Counted from the stretch's first letter, positions 1 to 8,482 are shown. The stretch is 35,657 bases of DNA from Streptomyces adustus (GCF_009377175.1 NZ_VJZD01000081.1:1-35657); one strand, 5' to 3'. The notes: generated from the sequence alone by a model not told the origin. Translations and numbers: made by a program.

Positions 1-1037
1 CGGCCCATCCGGCCGTCCCCGCCACCGGTGTGCGCTTCGACCGGCCGCCGGAGCCCGAGGAGTACGCCCTCCAGGCGCCCGACCCACGCGTGGCCGCCGA
101 GCTCGCGGCCCCGGCCGAGGAGCCCAAGGTGTGCGTCGCCTGCCGGGCCGGCCGGGTCGACGACGACGGCTACTGCGAGGTCTGCGGGCACGCCCAGCCG
201 CGCGAACGCGACCACATGGAGCAGGAGTCGGGCCCGATCGCCGCCGTCAGCGACCGGGGCCTGCGCCACCACCGCAACGAGGACGCGTTCGCCGTCCGCG
301 CGAGCACGCTGCCCGACGGCTCCCCCGCGCTGGTCGCGATCGTCTGCGACGGCGTCTCCTCCGCGACCCGCCCCGACGACGCCTCGCTCGCCGCCTCCCG
401 CGCGGCGAGCGAGTCCCTGGCGGCCGCCCTGCCGCGCGGCACGCACCCGCAGCAGGCGATGCACGACGCGATCGTCGCCGCCTCGCACGCGGTCGACGCG
501 CTGGCCGGGGAACCGGAGACGGCCCGCGAGCACGCCTCGCACCAGAACGCGCCCGCCTGCACCCTGGTCGGCGCCGTGGTCACCACCGGACTGCTGGTCG
601 TCGGCTGGGTCGGCGACAGCCGCGTCTACTGGGTCCCGGCCGACCGCGGTTCGGCGCCGGCCCGGCTGACCGAGGACGACTCGTGGGCCGCGCAGATGGT
701 CGCCGCGGGCCTGATGAACGAGGCGGAGGCCTACGCCGACGAGCGCGCCCACGCCATCACCGGCTGGCTCGGAGCCGACGCCTACGAACTGGAGCCGCAC
801 ACCGCCGCCTTCAAGCCGGACCGGCCGGGTGTGCTGGTGGTGTGCACGGACGGCCTGTGGAACTACGCCGAAGCGGCCGAGGAGATGGCCGAGGTGCTCC
901 CCCTCGACGCCGCCGCACGGCCGCTGCACGGCGCCCGGGTCCTGGTCGGCCACGCGCTGGACGGCGGGGGCCACGACAACGTAACAGTGGCCGTGCTGCC
1001 GTTCCCCGCCCCGTCGCCCGGGGCAGGATCGGCCTGA
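1..1037 (+). CDS. PP2C-family Ser/Thr protein phosphatase with N-terminal zinc ribbon (5' end cut by window)
   Basis: Metal-dependent phosphatase predicted to dephosphorylate Ser/Thr-phosphoproteins in the cytoplasm. The frame is open to the left edge, so the true start is probably outside the window; a GTG at 30 is the first visible start. A four-cysteine ribbon (CVACRAG...YCEVCGH, about nt 130-195) precedes the PP2C domain. The PP2C motifs are in order: SDRGLRHHRNEDAF, VCDGVSS, VGDSRVYW, VCTDGLWNY and GHDNVTVAV, and the metal-binding aspartates appear intact. There is no membrane segment. It lies 113 bp upstream of a vWA gene and then an FHA gene, all rightward. FHA domains bind phosphothreonine, so a shared phosphosignalling role is inferred. 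A cognate Ser/Thr kinase would be expected to the left of the window, but that cannot be seen. Confidence 0.9.
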   Translation, partial: AHPAVPATGVRFDRPPEPEEYALQAPDPRVAAELAAPAEEPKVCVACRAGRVDDDGYCEVCGHAQPRERDHMEQESGPIAAVSDRGLRHHRNEDAFAVRASTLPDGSPALVAIVCDGVSSATRPDDASLAASRAASESLAAALPRGTHPQQAMHDAIVAASHAVDALAGEPETAREHASHQNAPACTLVGAVVTTGLLVVGWVGDSRVYWVPADRGSAPARLTEDDSWAAQMVAAGLMNEAEAYADERAHAITGWLGADAYELEPHTAAFKPDRPGVLVVCTDGLWNYAEAAEEMAEVLPLDAAARPLHGARVLVGHALDGGGHDNVTVAVLPFPAPSPGAGSA

Positions 1038-1073
1038 GGGGCCGCGAACCGGGACGAAGGCACATGTGCACCG

Positions 1074-1097
1074 ACGGACCGGAGGGGACCGGTCCGT
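1074..1097 (+). other. Hairpin between phosphatase and vWA genes
   Basis: A perfect 9-bp inverted repeat, ACGGACCGG / CCGGTCCGT, has a 6-nt loop and lies 37 bp after the phosphatase stop. A second short C5/G5 repeat follows at about 1110-1127. There is no T-run. It may be a partial terminator or attenuator, or an mRNA processing site, that lowers read-through into the vWA gene. The function is inferred only from the symmetry. Confidence 0.4.
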
Positions 1098-1150
1098 ACC
1101 GAGACATCACCCCCGCGGACGTGGGGGCTCATAGGGGGATCTGAGCAGGT

Positions 1151-2500
1151 ATGGCCAACTTCTCGAAGTCGAACGTGCCGCAGTTCTCGGTGGACGTCTA
1201 CCAGAACGAGTACCTCCCGGAGGGCGGCCGCGAGGTCAACGCGATCGTCACGGTCACCGCGACGGGCGGCGGCACGGTCGGCAGCGCGGTCTCGGCCCCG
1301 CAGCTGTACGCGCCGGGGCAGGGCCCGTCCGCGGGCGTGGCGATCATGGTCGACTGTTCGGGCTCGATGGACTACCCGGCCACGAAGATGCGCAACGCCC
1401 GCGACGCCACGGCCGCCGCGATCGACACCCTGCGCGACGGCGTGCACTTCGCGGTGATCGGCGGCACCCATGTGGCCAAGGAGGTCTATCCGGGCGGCGA
1501 CCGCCTCGCGGTGGCCTCCGCCACCACCCGCGACCAGGCCAGGCAGGCGCTGCGCAAGCTGAGCGCCGGCGGCGGCACGGCCATCGGCACCTGGCTGCGG
1601 CTCGCCGAGAGTCTGCTGTCCTCGGCCGATGTGGCCATCCGTCACGGCATCCTGCTCACCGACGGCCGCAACGAGCACGAGTCGGCCACGGACCTCAAGG
1701 CGTCCCTGGACCACTGCGCGGGCCGTTTCACCTGTGACGCCCGCGGCGTCGGCACCGACTGGGAAGTGAAAGAAGTCACAGGGATAGCCTCCGCGCTGCT
1801 CGGCACCGCCGACATCGTCGCCGACCCGGCCGGCCTCGCCGCCGACTTCACGCGGATGATGGAGACGGCCATGGGCAAGGAGGTCGCCGACGTCGCGCTG
1901 CGGCTGTGGACCCCGCTCGGCACGTCCATCAAGTACGTCAAACAAGTCGCCCCGACGGTAGAGGAGTTGACCGACCGCAGAGTCGAGGCCGGGCCGCGCG
2001 CCGGGGACTACCCCACCGGCTCCTGGGGCGACGAGTCCCGCGACTACCACGTGTGCGTCGAGGTCCCGTCCGCGGGCATCGGCCAGGAGATGCTGGCCGC
2101 CCGGGTCTCCCTGGTGGTCCCGCAGCCCGACGGGACGAACGCCCCGAACCCGGGCGCACAAGGCCTCGTACGGGCCGTGTGGACCGACGACATGACGGCG
2201 TCGACCTCGATCAATCCGCAAGTGGCGCACTACACGGGCCAGGCCGAACTGGCCCGGGCGATCCAGCAGGGCCTCGACCTTCGCAAAGCGGGCGATTTCG
2301 ACGGCGCAACGGCCAAGCTGGGCCGTGCCGTTCAGCTCGCCAGCGTCTCCGGGAACGCCGATACTGCGAAACTGCTTGCGAAGGTGGTGGACGTGGTCGA
2401 CGCGACGACAGGTACTGTGCGATTGAAGGCAAAGGTCGCGGAGGCCGACGAGATGACTCTCGAAACTCGGTCCACAAAGACTGTTCGTGTAAAGAAGTGA
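1151..2500 (+). CDS. von Willebrand factor type A (vWA) domain protein
   Basis: Cytoplasmic protein of 449 aa with no signal peptide. The vWA domain starts near residue 62 and has a MIDAS metal site, D68-C-S70-G-S72. An acidic loop follows later (LLTDGRNEHES, giving the further MIDAS aspartate). An extra beta-rich region spans about 230-350, and a helical C-terminal part about 355-420 looks TPR-like (RAIQQGLDLRKAGDFDGATA). vWA proteins of this kind mediate metal-dependent protein-protein contacts. The ATG at 1151 follows a purine-rich GGGGGATCTGAGCAGGT leader. The gene sits between a PP2C phosphatase and an FHA protein, which suggests that it scaffolds a phosphorylation-dependent complex; its actual partner is unknown. 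Confidence 0.9.
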   Translation: MANFSKSNVPQFSVDVYQNEYLPEGGREVNAIVTVTATGGGTVGSAVSAPQLYAPGQGPSAGVAIMVDCSGSMDYPATKMRNARDATAAAIDTLRDGVHFAVIGGTHVAKEVYPGGDRLAVASATTRDQARQALRKLSAGGGTAIGTWLRLAESLLSSADVAIRHGILLTDGRNEHESATDLKASLDHCAGRFTCDARGVGTDWEVKEVTGIASALLGTADIVADPAGLAADFTRMMETAMGKEVADVALRLWTPLGTSIKYVKQVAPTVEELTDRRVEAGPRAGDYPTGSWGDESRDYHVCVEVPSAGIGQEMLAARVSLVVPQPDGTNAPNPGAQGLVRAVWTDDMTASTSINPQVAHYTGQAELARAIQQGLDLRKAGDFDGATAKLGRAVQLASVSGNADTAKLLAKVVDVVDATTGTVRLKAKVAEADEMTLETRSTKTVRVKK

Positions 2501-2529
2501 CCTAGCGGAACACCGCAAGCAGCGAGCCT

Positions 2530-2545
2530 GACCCCTCCTGGGGTC
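2530..2545 (+). other. Small hairpin between vWA and FHA genes
   Basis: GACCCC / GGGGTC with a TCCT loop, in the 95-bp gap upstream of the FHA gene. A strong ribosome-binding site (AAAAGGAGAGGGGGAAG) lies between it and the ATG at 2596. It has no T-run, so it is at best a weak attenuator or an mRNA-stability element. Confidence 0.3.
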
Positions 2546-2595
2546 GGAGTAAATCCGGTCAGAGCGGCCGGAAAAGGAGAGGGGGAAGCGCCGAC

Positions 2596-4044
2596 ATGCC
2601 GACCTGCCCGAACGGACATCAGTCGGGTTCCGACGACTGGTGCGAGGTCTGTGGTCACCGCATGGCCGGTGCCGTGCCTCCGCCCCCTCCGCCGCCGCCC
2701 CCGCCGGGCGACTACGGCTTCCCGCCGCCTCCCGGTCCCGGCGGCCAGCAGGGCCACGGCGGCCGGCATCTGTCCTCGGTGCCGAACGCCGAGCCGGAGC
2801 TCTGCCCGCAGTGCCGTACGCCCCGTGAGAACGGTGCGCCGTTCTGCGAGGAGTGCCGGTGGAACTTCCTCACCAACACGGCGACCTCCTACACCCCGGC
2901 CGCCCCGCGCCCGCCCGCGCCCGGCCCGGCCGTCCGCTTCCAGCAGCCGCCCGGCGGCCCGGGAGGTCCCGGCGGCCCCGGCGGTCCCGGCGGTCCGGGT
3001 CCCTCCTTCGGCGGCGGTGACTCCTTCGACTACCAGAGCTCCCGGCCTTCGCAGGTGAACCGGCCGGCCGAGCCGATCCCGCCGTTCGGCGGCGAACCGT
3101 CGGCACCGCCGTTCGGCGCGGACCCGTCGCGGCGGCCCGGACCGCCGCCCGGTCAGCCCGGTCAGCCCGGCCAGGGGGGTCCCGGTCAGCAGGGCCCCGG
3201 TCAGCAGGGTCCCGGCCGGCCGGGTCAGCCCGGGTTCCCCGGCTCCTCCGCCCCTCCCGGGTTCGGCGCGGACCCCTCGCGGCCCGTTCCGCCGCCCACC
3301 TCCGGCGGCCCCGGCGGCTTCGGCCCCGGCGGACCCGGGGGTCCTGGTGGGCCCGGTCCCGGTGTGCCGAACGGCGCCCCGCAGATGTACCAGCAGTCCG
3401 GCCCGCAGGCCCCGCCGATGTTCCCGCAGGAGACCGGCCGTCCGCCGCAGGGCGGGCCCCAGCAGGGCGGGCCGTCCTTCGCCGAGGACGACTGGGTGAT
3501 CTCCCCGCCCTCGGGCAACGCTCCGGGCGGCCCCGGTGGCCCGGGGGGTCCCGGTGCGCCCGGCGGCGGCGGTTACGGCTATCCGCAGCCCGGTGCGACG
3601 CAGGGCCCGCCGCCCGGCTCCGGCTACCCGCAGCAGCCGGCGACCTGGACGGCGACCATCGGTCCGGACCGCACGTACTTCATGGCGATGATGCAGCGCT
3701 CCGGGCCCGAGGCCGCGGGCCTGAACCTGCCCGCGTACTCGCCCGAGCAGCAGCGCACGCTCACCGGCAACCAGATCACCATCGGCCGCCGCCGCCACTC
3801 CACCGGCGAGACCCCCGACGTGGACCTCTCGGTGCCGCCGGAGGACCCGGGCGTCTCGCACCAGCACGCCGTGCTGGTGCAGCAGCCCGACGGCGGCTGG
3901 GCGGTCGTCGACCAGAACTCGACGAACGGCACGACGGTCAACGGCTCCGAGGAACCGATTCAGCCCTTCGTGCCGGTACCGCTCCAGGACGGCGACCAGG
4001 TGCACGTGGGCGCCTGGACGACGATCACCGTCCGGCGGGGCTGA
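2596..4044 (+). CDS. Zinc-ribbon / Gly-Pro-rich / FHA domain protein
   Basis: 482 aa in three parts. Residues 1-90 hold two zinc-ribbon-like modules, C4-...-C16-x2-C19 (closely resembling the ribbon in the upstream phosphatase) and C70-x2-C73-...-C84-x2-C87. A long linker of about 300 residues (90-390) is low-complexity, rich in Gly, Pro and Gln with collagen-like GPGGPGG runs, and is presumably disordered. A C-terminal FHA domain (about 391-482) has the signatures IGRRRHS, SHQHAV and NSTNGTTVNG, the phosphothreonine-binding residues. It probably reads phosphorylation on a kinase or substrate and is the third member of the phosphatase-vWA-FHA set. No membrane segment is seen. A strong SD precedes the start. 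Confidence 0.9.
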   Translation: MPTCPNGHQSGSDDWCEVCGHRMAGAVPPPPPPPPPPGDYGFPPPPGPGGQQGHGGRHLSSVPNAEPELCPQCRTPRENGAPFCEECRWNFLTNTATSYTPAAPRPPAPGPAVRFQQPPGGPGGPGGPGGPGGPGPSFGGGDSFDYQSSRPSQVNRPAEPIPPFGGEPSAPPFGADPSRRPGPPPGQPGQPGQGGPGQQGPGQQGPGRPGQPGFPGSSAPPGFGADPSRPVPPPTSGGPGGFGPGGPGGPGGPGPGVPNGAPQMYQQSGPQAPPMFPQETGRPPQGGPQQGGPSFAEDDWVISPPSGNAPGGPGGPGGPGAPGGGGYGYPQPGATQGPPPGSGYPQQPATWTATIGPDRTYFMAMMQRSGPEAAGLNLPAYSPEQQRTLTGNQITIGRRRHSTGETPDVDLSVPPEDPGVSHQHAVLVQQPDGGWAVVDQNSTNGTTVNGSEEPIQPFVPVPLQDGDQVHVGAWTTITVRRG

Positions 4045-4063
4045 ACAGGCCCGCAGGTGCGCG

Positions 4064-4086
4064 GACCGGCCGCCGGTTCGCCGGTC
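4064..4086. terminator. Candidate bidirectional terminator between convergent genes
   Basis: GACCGGC / GCCGGTC, a 7-bp stem with a 9-nt loop, in the 40-bp gap between the FHA gene and the convergent methyltransferase gene, whose stop codon it touches. It lacks a T-run, as is common in Streptomyces. The position is the main support. Confidence 0.4.
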
Positions 4087-5071
4087 AGCCCGGGAGGGGC
4101 CATACGTACGGCCCCTCCGGGTCGTCCAGCCACGCCCACGCCGCGCCGTCGCCGACCGTGACGCCGTAGCGCTCGCGCTGCGGCGCGTGCTCGCGGTCCC
4201 ACAGCGCGTACGCCTCCTGCGGATCGAGGCTGCCGCGGGTGAGCGTGAACAGGAACCGGAGCAGTTCGTGGTCCCGGGCGACCCGCGGCACCCCGCCCGG
4301 CGAGCCCGCCGGATCCGGCTGTGGGCGGCCCTCGCCGCGCAGCGGCACGAAGTAGGCGGGCGTGTGCAGGAAGTGTCCCTCGGCGCGCTCCGCGTCCCGT
4401 ACGGTCAGCGTGATCAGCCCGGTGGCCAGCGGCGCCAGGATCCGGGCGCCCGGAACGCACTGGGCGAGCCAGGCGCGCGGGATCGAGGTCAGCGTGCAGG
4501 TGGCGATGATCCGGTCGAACGGGGCCCGCTCGGGAACACCGCGCGCGCCGTCGCCGGTGACGACCGCGGGGTGGTATCCGGCGGCGGCGAGGTGCTGCCG
4601 GGCCGACTCGGTGATCTCCGGATACAGGTCGACGGTGGTGACCCGGTCGTCGCCGAGGCGGTACGCCATCAGCGCCGCGTTGTACCCGGTGCCCGCGCCG
4701 ATCTCCAGGACCCGGCTGTCGTCCATTACCCGCAGCTCGGCCAGCATCTGCGCCATGAGGGACGGCTGGCTGCTGGAGGAGACCAGCTCGCCGTCGCGCA
4801 GCCGGGTGGCGAGCGGGGCGTCGTCGTACGCGCCGCGCACCCAGCGCTCCCGGGCCCGCGGGTCGGGGTCCTCGCCCCAGCAGCGCTCGTAGCCGCCCAG
4901 GGCGCCGACGTAGTAGTACGGCACGAAGAGGTGGCGCGGGACCGCCGCGAACGCCTCCCGCCAGACCGGATCCGCGTCGAAGGCTCCGCTGATCCCGATC
5001 TCGCGCACCAACGCGGCCCGCGCCGAGGCGGCGAGGTCCTCCAGGTCCTTGTCGAGCGCGCGCGTGCCCAT
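4085..5071 (-). CDS. PCMT-like SAM-dependent methyltransferase
   Basis: 328 aa and cytoplasmic. It resembles protein-L-isoaspartate O-methyltransferases: a SSSSQPSLMAQM segment (98-108, the PCMT 'SQP' region) precedes SAM motif I, VLEIGAGTGYNAAL (121-134), an acidic post-I strand (VTTVDLYPE), VVTGDGARG, and FDRIIATC at motif II. It is longer than repair-type PCMT (about 210 aa) because of extra N- and C-terminal regions, so the substrate may not be isoaspartate in aged proteins. PCMT-like enzymes also act in graspetide/FxLD peptide pathways, but no precursor peptide or peptide-type ATP-grasp gene is adjacent. ATG at 5071. It is divergent from glbO across 121 bp, which must hold both promoters. 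Confidence 0.85.
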   Translation of the reverse strand: MGTRALDKDLEDLAASARAALVREIGISGAFDADPVWREAFAAVPRHLFVPYYYVGALGGYERCWGEDPDPRARERWVRGAYDDAPLATRLRDGELVSSSSQPSLMAQMLAELRVMDDSRVLEIGAGTGYNAALMAYRLGDDRVTTVDLYPEITESARQHLAAAGYHPAVVTGDGARGVPERAPFDRIIATCTLTSIPRAWLAQCVPGARILAPLATGLITLTVRDAERAEGHFLHTPAYFVPLRGEGRPQPDPAGSPGGVPRVARDHELLRFLFTLTRGSLDPQEAYALWDREHAPQRERYGVTVGDGAAWAWLDDPEGPYVWPLPG

Positions 5072-5192
5072 AGCTCCACTGTCCTGCGCGACGGCGCCCG
5101 AGGCGAACCGGCTTCCGGAGGCCGAGCCGGGTCACCAGAGGCCGGGTCCTAAGCCTTGAGTCCTCCGCCACCCCGTCTGAGACGATGGGGGC

Positions 5193-5597
5193 GTGAAAGA
5201 GATTCGGCGCGGCACGCTTCAGGAGCAGACCTTCTACGAGCAGGTCGGCGGGGAGGAGACCTTCCGTCGGCTCGTCCACCGTTTCTACGAGGGAGTCGCC
5301 GAGGACCCGATCCTGCGGCCCATGTACCCGGAGGAGGACCTGGGCCCGGCCGAGGAGCGCATGGCGCTGTTCCTCATGCAGTACTGGGGCGGCCCCACGA
5401 CCTACAGCGAGAACCGCGGTCACCCCCGGCTGCGCATGCGCCACGCCCCGTTCGTCGTCGACCGGGCCGCGCACGACGCCTGGCTCGGGCGCATGCGGGA
5501 CGCCGTCGACGAGCTCGGCCTGTCCGAGGAGCACGAGACGACGCTGTGGAACTACCTGACGTACGCGGCGGCCTCGATGGTGAACACGCCGGAGTGA
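5193..5597 (+). CDS. glbO: Group II truncated haemoglobin (trHbO-like)
   Basis: 134-aa haem protein, predicted to bind O2 or to handle NO/peroxide in the cytoplasm. Key residues are visible: F31-Y32 at B10, Y45 at the CD1 position, proximal H84 (RMRHAPF) at F8, and W97 (HDAWLGRM) at G8, the hallmark of group II globins. The length is typical of the family. The GTG start at 5193 gives the family-like N-terminus with YEQVGGEETFRRLV. No flavohaemoglobin reductase domain is present. It is a single gene, divergent from the methyltransferase and convergent with the next gene. Confidence 0.92.
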   Translation: MKEIRRGTLQEQTFYEQVGGEETFRRLVHRFYEGVAEDPILRPMYPEEDLGPAEERMALFLMQYWGGPTTYSENRGHPRLRMRHAPFVVDRAAHDAWLGRMRDAVDELGLSEEHETTLWNYLTYAAASMVNTPE

Positions 5598-5659
5598 GGC
5601 CCGCGGAGTAAGGCCCGCGGGGTGACGGGGCAGGGGTGCCGGGGGCACGAGTGACGGGG

Positions 5660-5678
5660 CGGACCCCGCCGGGGTCCG
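5660..5678. terminator. Candidate bidirectional terminator after glbO
   Basis: A compact perfect hairpin, CGGACCCC-GCC-GGGGTCCG (8-bp stem, 3-nt loop), in the 108-bp gap between convergent glbO and the ettA operon end. There is no T-run, but the symmetry and the tail-to-tail position fit termination in both directions. Confidence 0.5.
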
Positions 5679-5705
5679 GCCCGGGTCCGCGGTCCCGCCC
5701 GCGGG

Positions 5706-6389
5706 TCAGCGGACGCTGACGCCCAGCGTCCCGAGTCCCGCCGTCCGTACGGCGATCGACCCGTACGGCGTGCGCAGCCGCAGCCACGCGCCCGAGGAGA
5801 ACATCCCCAGCTCCGTCTCGGCGGACGCCCTCGCCGCCCGCAGGAAGCCCAGTGACTGGGCCGCGTGCACGACCCGCACCGGCAGCCGGGTCTCGCCCAC
5901 CGTCCGGGACCAGATCTCCCGCCCGATCCGGTCGAGTTCGGTGCGGGTACGCCGGTCGTCGGGCAACTCGCCGGTCCGGGAACGGAACTCGGTGACGGCC
6001 GCGGCGACCAGGGTGCGCAGGCCGTCCGGCGCCGGCAGGCCCGGCTCGGCCCGCCAGCCGCCCCGCGGCGGCAGCACCCCCGCCCACGGCGGCCCGGTCA
6101 CGGCGGCCGGGACGGTGGCCGTGGCCGCCTTCTCGTCCACCGACTCCAGGAGCTCACCGGCGGACACGGTCACGTCGAGCGTGACGTCGAGCCCGTTCTC
6201 GTACGGCTTGGCCAGCCGCACCGCGCGGATGGCCAGTACCTCGAAGGACGGCGGCCGGCCGAACACGGCGAGTGCCGTGCCGGCCGCCTGGAGACGCACC
6301 GCCGCTCCACGGTCGTAGTGGAGCAGTCGGGAGAGGAAGGCCGCGAGGTCCGCCGCCTCCCCCTCGTCGGCGAGGTGGAGCACCGTCAT
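5706..6389 (-). CDS. Conserved actinobacterial protein of unknown function
   Basis: 227 aa, soluble, with no signal peptide, membrane segment or motif that I recognise. The N-terminal part (LADEGEAADLAAFLSRLLHYDRGAAVRLQ) is helical, and the rest alternates beta-rich and charged helical stretches. The ATG at 6389 overlaps the TGA of the upstream thioesterase gene (ATGA), so the two are probably translationally coupled. It is the last gene of the leftward ettA-thioesterase unit. From memory, similar proteins accompany this thioesterase in other Streptomyces, but no function is assigned. Confidence 0.8.
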   Translation of the reverse strand: MTVLHLADEGEAADLAAFLSRLLHYDRGAAVRLQAAGTALAVFGRPPSFEVLAIRAVRLAKPYENGLDVTLDVTVSAGELLESVDEKAATATVPAAVTGPPWAGVLPPRGGWRAEPGLPAPDGLRTLVAAAVTEFRSRTGELPDDRRTRTELDRIGREIWSRTVGETRLPVRVVHAAQSLGFLRAARASAETELGMFSSGAWLRLRTPYGSIAVRTAGLGTLGVSVR

Positions 6390-6811
6390 GCGGCGACGGC
6401 CTCGCCCTCGTCGGCGCTCTCGTGGTCGTCCATGTACTCCCGCAGGAACTCCCGCTCCTCAGCGGTGATCCGCCGGGGCCGCTGCTGGGCGAAGTCGAAC
6501 GGCACTATCACCGTCGAGGCCCGGACATAGACCTGGTCCGGGTCCTTGACCTCGTAGGTGATCGTGAAGGACGCCGCCCTGACCTGGGTGACCCACAGCT
6601 CGATGTCCACCGGCGCGTGCCGGTGGACGAGCTGCCGCTTGTAGTCGATCTCGTGGCGCGCCACCACCGACCCCTGCTGGAAGTCCTTGTCCGGACGGAA
6701 GAGGAAGTCGATACGGGCTTCCTCCAGGTACCGGAGGAACACCACATTGTTGATGTGCCCGTACGCGTCCATGTCCGCCCAGCGCAGCGGGCAGCGGTAG
6801 ATGTGCCGCAA
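6386..6811 (-). CDS. Hotdog-fold acyl-CoA thioesterase (4HBT family)
   Basis: 141 aa with a single hotdog domain. The 4HBT active-site signature is near the N-terminus, W11-A-D13-M-D15-A-Y-G-H19-I-N-N (DxxGHxxN, with D15 the likely catalytic acid). It presumably hydrolyses an acyl-CoA thioester in the cytoplasm; the chain specificity is not readable. The start is taken as TTG at 6811, giving MRHIYRCPLRWADMD. It lies 6 nt after the ettA stop codon, with a GGGGC purine stretch in the ettA 3' end as a possible SD. The stop overlaps the start of the next gene. The association with a translation factor is odd, but appears to be a fixed operon. Confidence 0.88.
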   Translation of the reverse strand: MRHIYRCPLRWADMDAYGHINNVVFLRYLEEARIDFLFRPDKDFQQGSVVARHEIDYKRQLVHRHAPVDIELWVTQVRAASFTITYEVKDPDQVYVRASTVIVPFDFAQQRPRRITAEEREFLREYMDDHESADEGEAVAA

Positions 6812-6817
6812 GATCGA

Positions 6818-8482
6818 TCAGCCCCGGGTCAGCTTCTTGTAGGTGGCACGGTGCGGACGGGCGGCGTCCGCGCCGAGGCGCTCGACCTTGTTCTTCTCGT
6901 ACGACTCGAAGTTGCCCTCGAACCAGAACCACTTGGACTCGCCCTCGTAGGCGAGGATGTGGGTGGCGACCCGGTCCAGGAACCAGCGGTCGTGGGAGAC
7001 CACGACGGCGCAGCCGGGGAACTCCAGCAGCGCGTTCTCCAGGCTGGAGAGGGTCTCGACGTCGAGGTCGTTGGTCGGCTCGTCGAGGAGCAGCAGGTTG
7101 CCGCCCTGCTTGAGGGTGAGCGCGAGGTTGAGGCGGTTGCGCTCACCGCCGGACAGGACGCCGGCCGGCTTCTGCTGGTCCGGGCCCTTGAAGCCGAAGG
7201 CGGAGACGTACGCCCGCGAGGGCATCTCGACCTGGCCGACGTTGATGTAGTCGAGCTCGTCCGAGACCACGGCCCACAGGGTCTTCTTGGGGTCGATGTT
7301 CTCGCGGCTCTGGTCGACGTAGGAGATCTTGACGGTCTCGCCGATCTTGATCGAGCCGGAGTCCGGCTCCTCCAGGCCCTGGATCATCTTGAAGAGCGTG
7401 GTCTTGCCGGCGCCGTTCGGGCCGATGACACCGACGATGCCGTTGCGCGGCAGGGTGAAGCTCAGGTCGTCGATGAGGACCTTCTCGCCGAAGGCCTTGT
7501 TGAGGTTGTTGACCTCGACGACCACGCTGCCCAGACGCGGGCCCGGCGGGATCTGGATCTCCTCGAAGTCCAGCTTCCGCATCTTGTCGGCCTCGGCGGC
7601 CATCTCCTCGTAGCGGGCGAGACGGGCCTTGGACTTGGCCTGGCGCCCCTTGGCGTTGGAGCGCACCCACTCGAGCTCTTCCTTGAGGCGCTTCTGCCGC
7701 TTGGCGTCCTTCGCCCCCTCGACCTTGAGACGGGTCGCCTTGGTCTCCAGGTACGTGGAGTAGTTGCCCTCGTACGGGAAGGCGCGGCCGCGGTCGAGTT
7801 CGAGGATCCACTCGGCGACGTTGTCCAGGAAGTACCGGTCGTGGGTGATGGCCACGACGGTGCCCGCGTACTTGGCGAGGTGCTGCTCCAGCCAGTTCAC
7901 GGACTCGGCGTCCAGGTGGTTGGTGGGCTCGTCGAGAAGCAGCAGGTCGGGCGCCTCGAGCAGCAGCTTGCACAGCGCAACGCGGCGCTTCTCACCACCG
8001 GAGAGGTTGTTGACCGGCCAGTCGCCGGGCGGGCAGCCCAGGGCGTCCATGGCCTGCTCGAGCTGGGCGTCGAGGTCCCAGGCGTTGGCGTGGTCCAGGT
8101 CCTCCTGGAGCTTGCCCATCTCCTCCAGCAGCGCGTCCGAGTAGTCGGTCGCCATCTGCTCGGCGATCTCGTTGAACCGGTCGAGCTTGCCCTTGACCTC
8201 GGCGACACCTTCCTGGACGTTCGCCAGGACCGTCTTCTCCTCGTTCAGCTTGGGCTCCTGCATCAGGATGCCGACGCTGTAGCCGGGCGAGAGGAACGCG
8301 TCACCGTTCGACGGGTGCTCGAGGCCCGCCATGATCTTCAGCACGGTGGACTTACCGGCTCCGTTGGGGCCGACCACGCCGATCTTCGCGCCGGGCAGGA
8401 AGCTCAGCGTCACGTCGTCAAGGATGACCTTGTCGCCGTGTGCCTTGCGCGTCTTGCGCATGGTGTAGATGTACTCAGCCAA
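6818..8482 (-). CDS. ettA: Energy-dependent translational throttle protein EttA (ABC-F ATPase)
   Basis: 554 aa, a soluble ABC-F protein with two ATPase domains and no membrane segments. EttA binds the ribosomal E site and gates the first elongation steps according to ATP/ADP. Domain 1 has Walker A GPNGAGKS (38-45), signature LSGGEKRR, Walker B LLLLDEPTNHLD and the switch THDRYF. A charged linker (PtIM-like) spans about 260-320. Domain 2 has GPNGAGKTT, LSGGERNR, LLLLDEPTNDLD and SHDRWF. The start is assigned to TTG at 8482 (MAEYIYTMRKTRK), the conserved family N-terminus. The frame is open for 168 further codons upstream, but that part shows no family similarity. The SD before the TTG is poor. 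First gene of the unit. Confidence 0.93.
   Translation of the reverse strand: MAEYIYTMRKTRKAHGDKVILDDVTLSFLPGAKIGVVGPNGAGKSTVLKIMAGLEHPSNGDAFLSPGYSVGILMQEPKLNEEKTVLANVQEGVAEVKGKLDRFNEIAEQMATDYSDALLEEMGKLQEDLDHANAWDLDAQLEQAMDALGCPPGDWPVNNLSGGEKRRVALCKLLLEAPDLLLLDEPTNHLDAESVNWLEQHLAKYAGTVVAITHDRYFLDNVAEWILELDRGRAFPYEGNYSTYLETKATRLKVEGAKDAKRQKRLKEELEWVRSNAKGRQAKSKARLARYEEMAAEADKMRKLDFEEIQIPPGPRLGSVVVEVNNLNKAFGEKVLIDDLSFTLPRNGIVGVIGPNGAGKTTLFKMIQGLEEPDSGSIKIGETVKISYVDQSRENIDPKKTLWAVVSDELDYINVGQVEMPSRAYVSAFGFKGPDQQKPAGVLSGGERNRLNLALTLKQGGNLLLLDEPTNDLDVETLSSLENALLEFPGCAVVVSHDRWFLDRVATHILAYEGESKWFWFEGNFESYEKNKVERLGADAARPHRATYKKLTRG

Noticed and set aside
4085..5071. PCMT-like gene considered part of a graspetide (peptide) biosynthesis cluster
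   Set aside because: No precursor peptide or peptide ATP-grasp ligase beside it; the ATP-grasp gene in this window is about 30 kb away and of another context.
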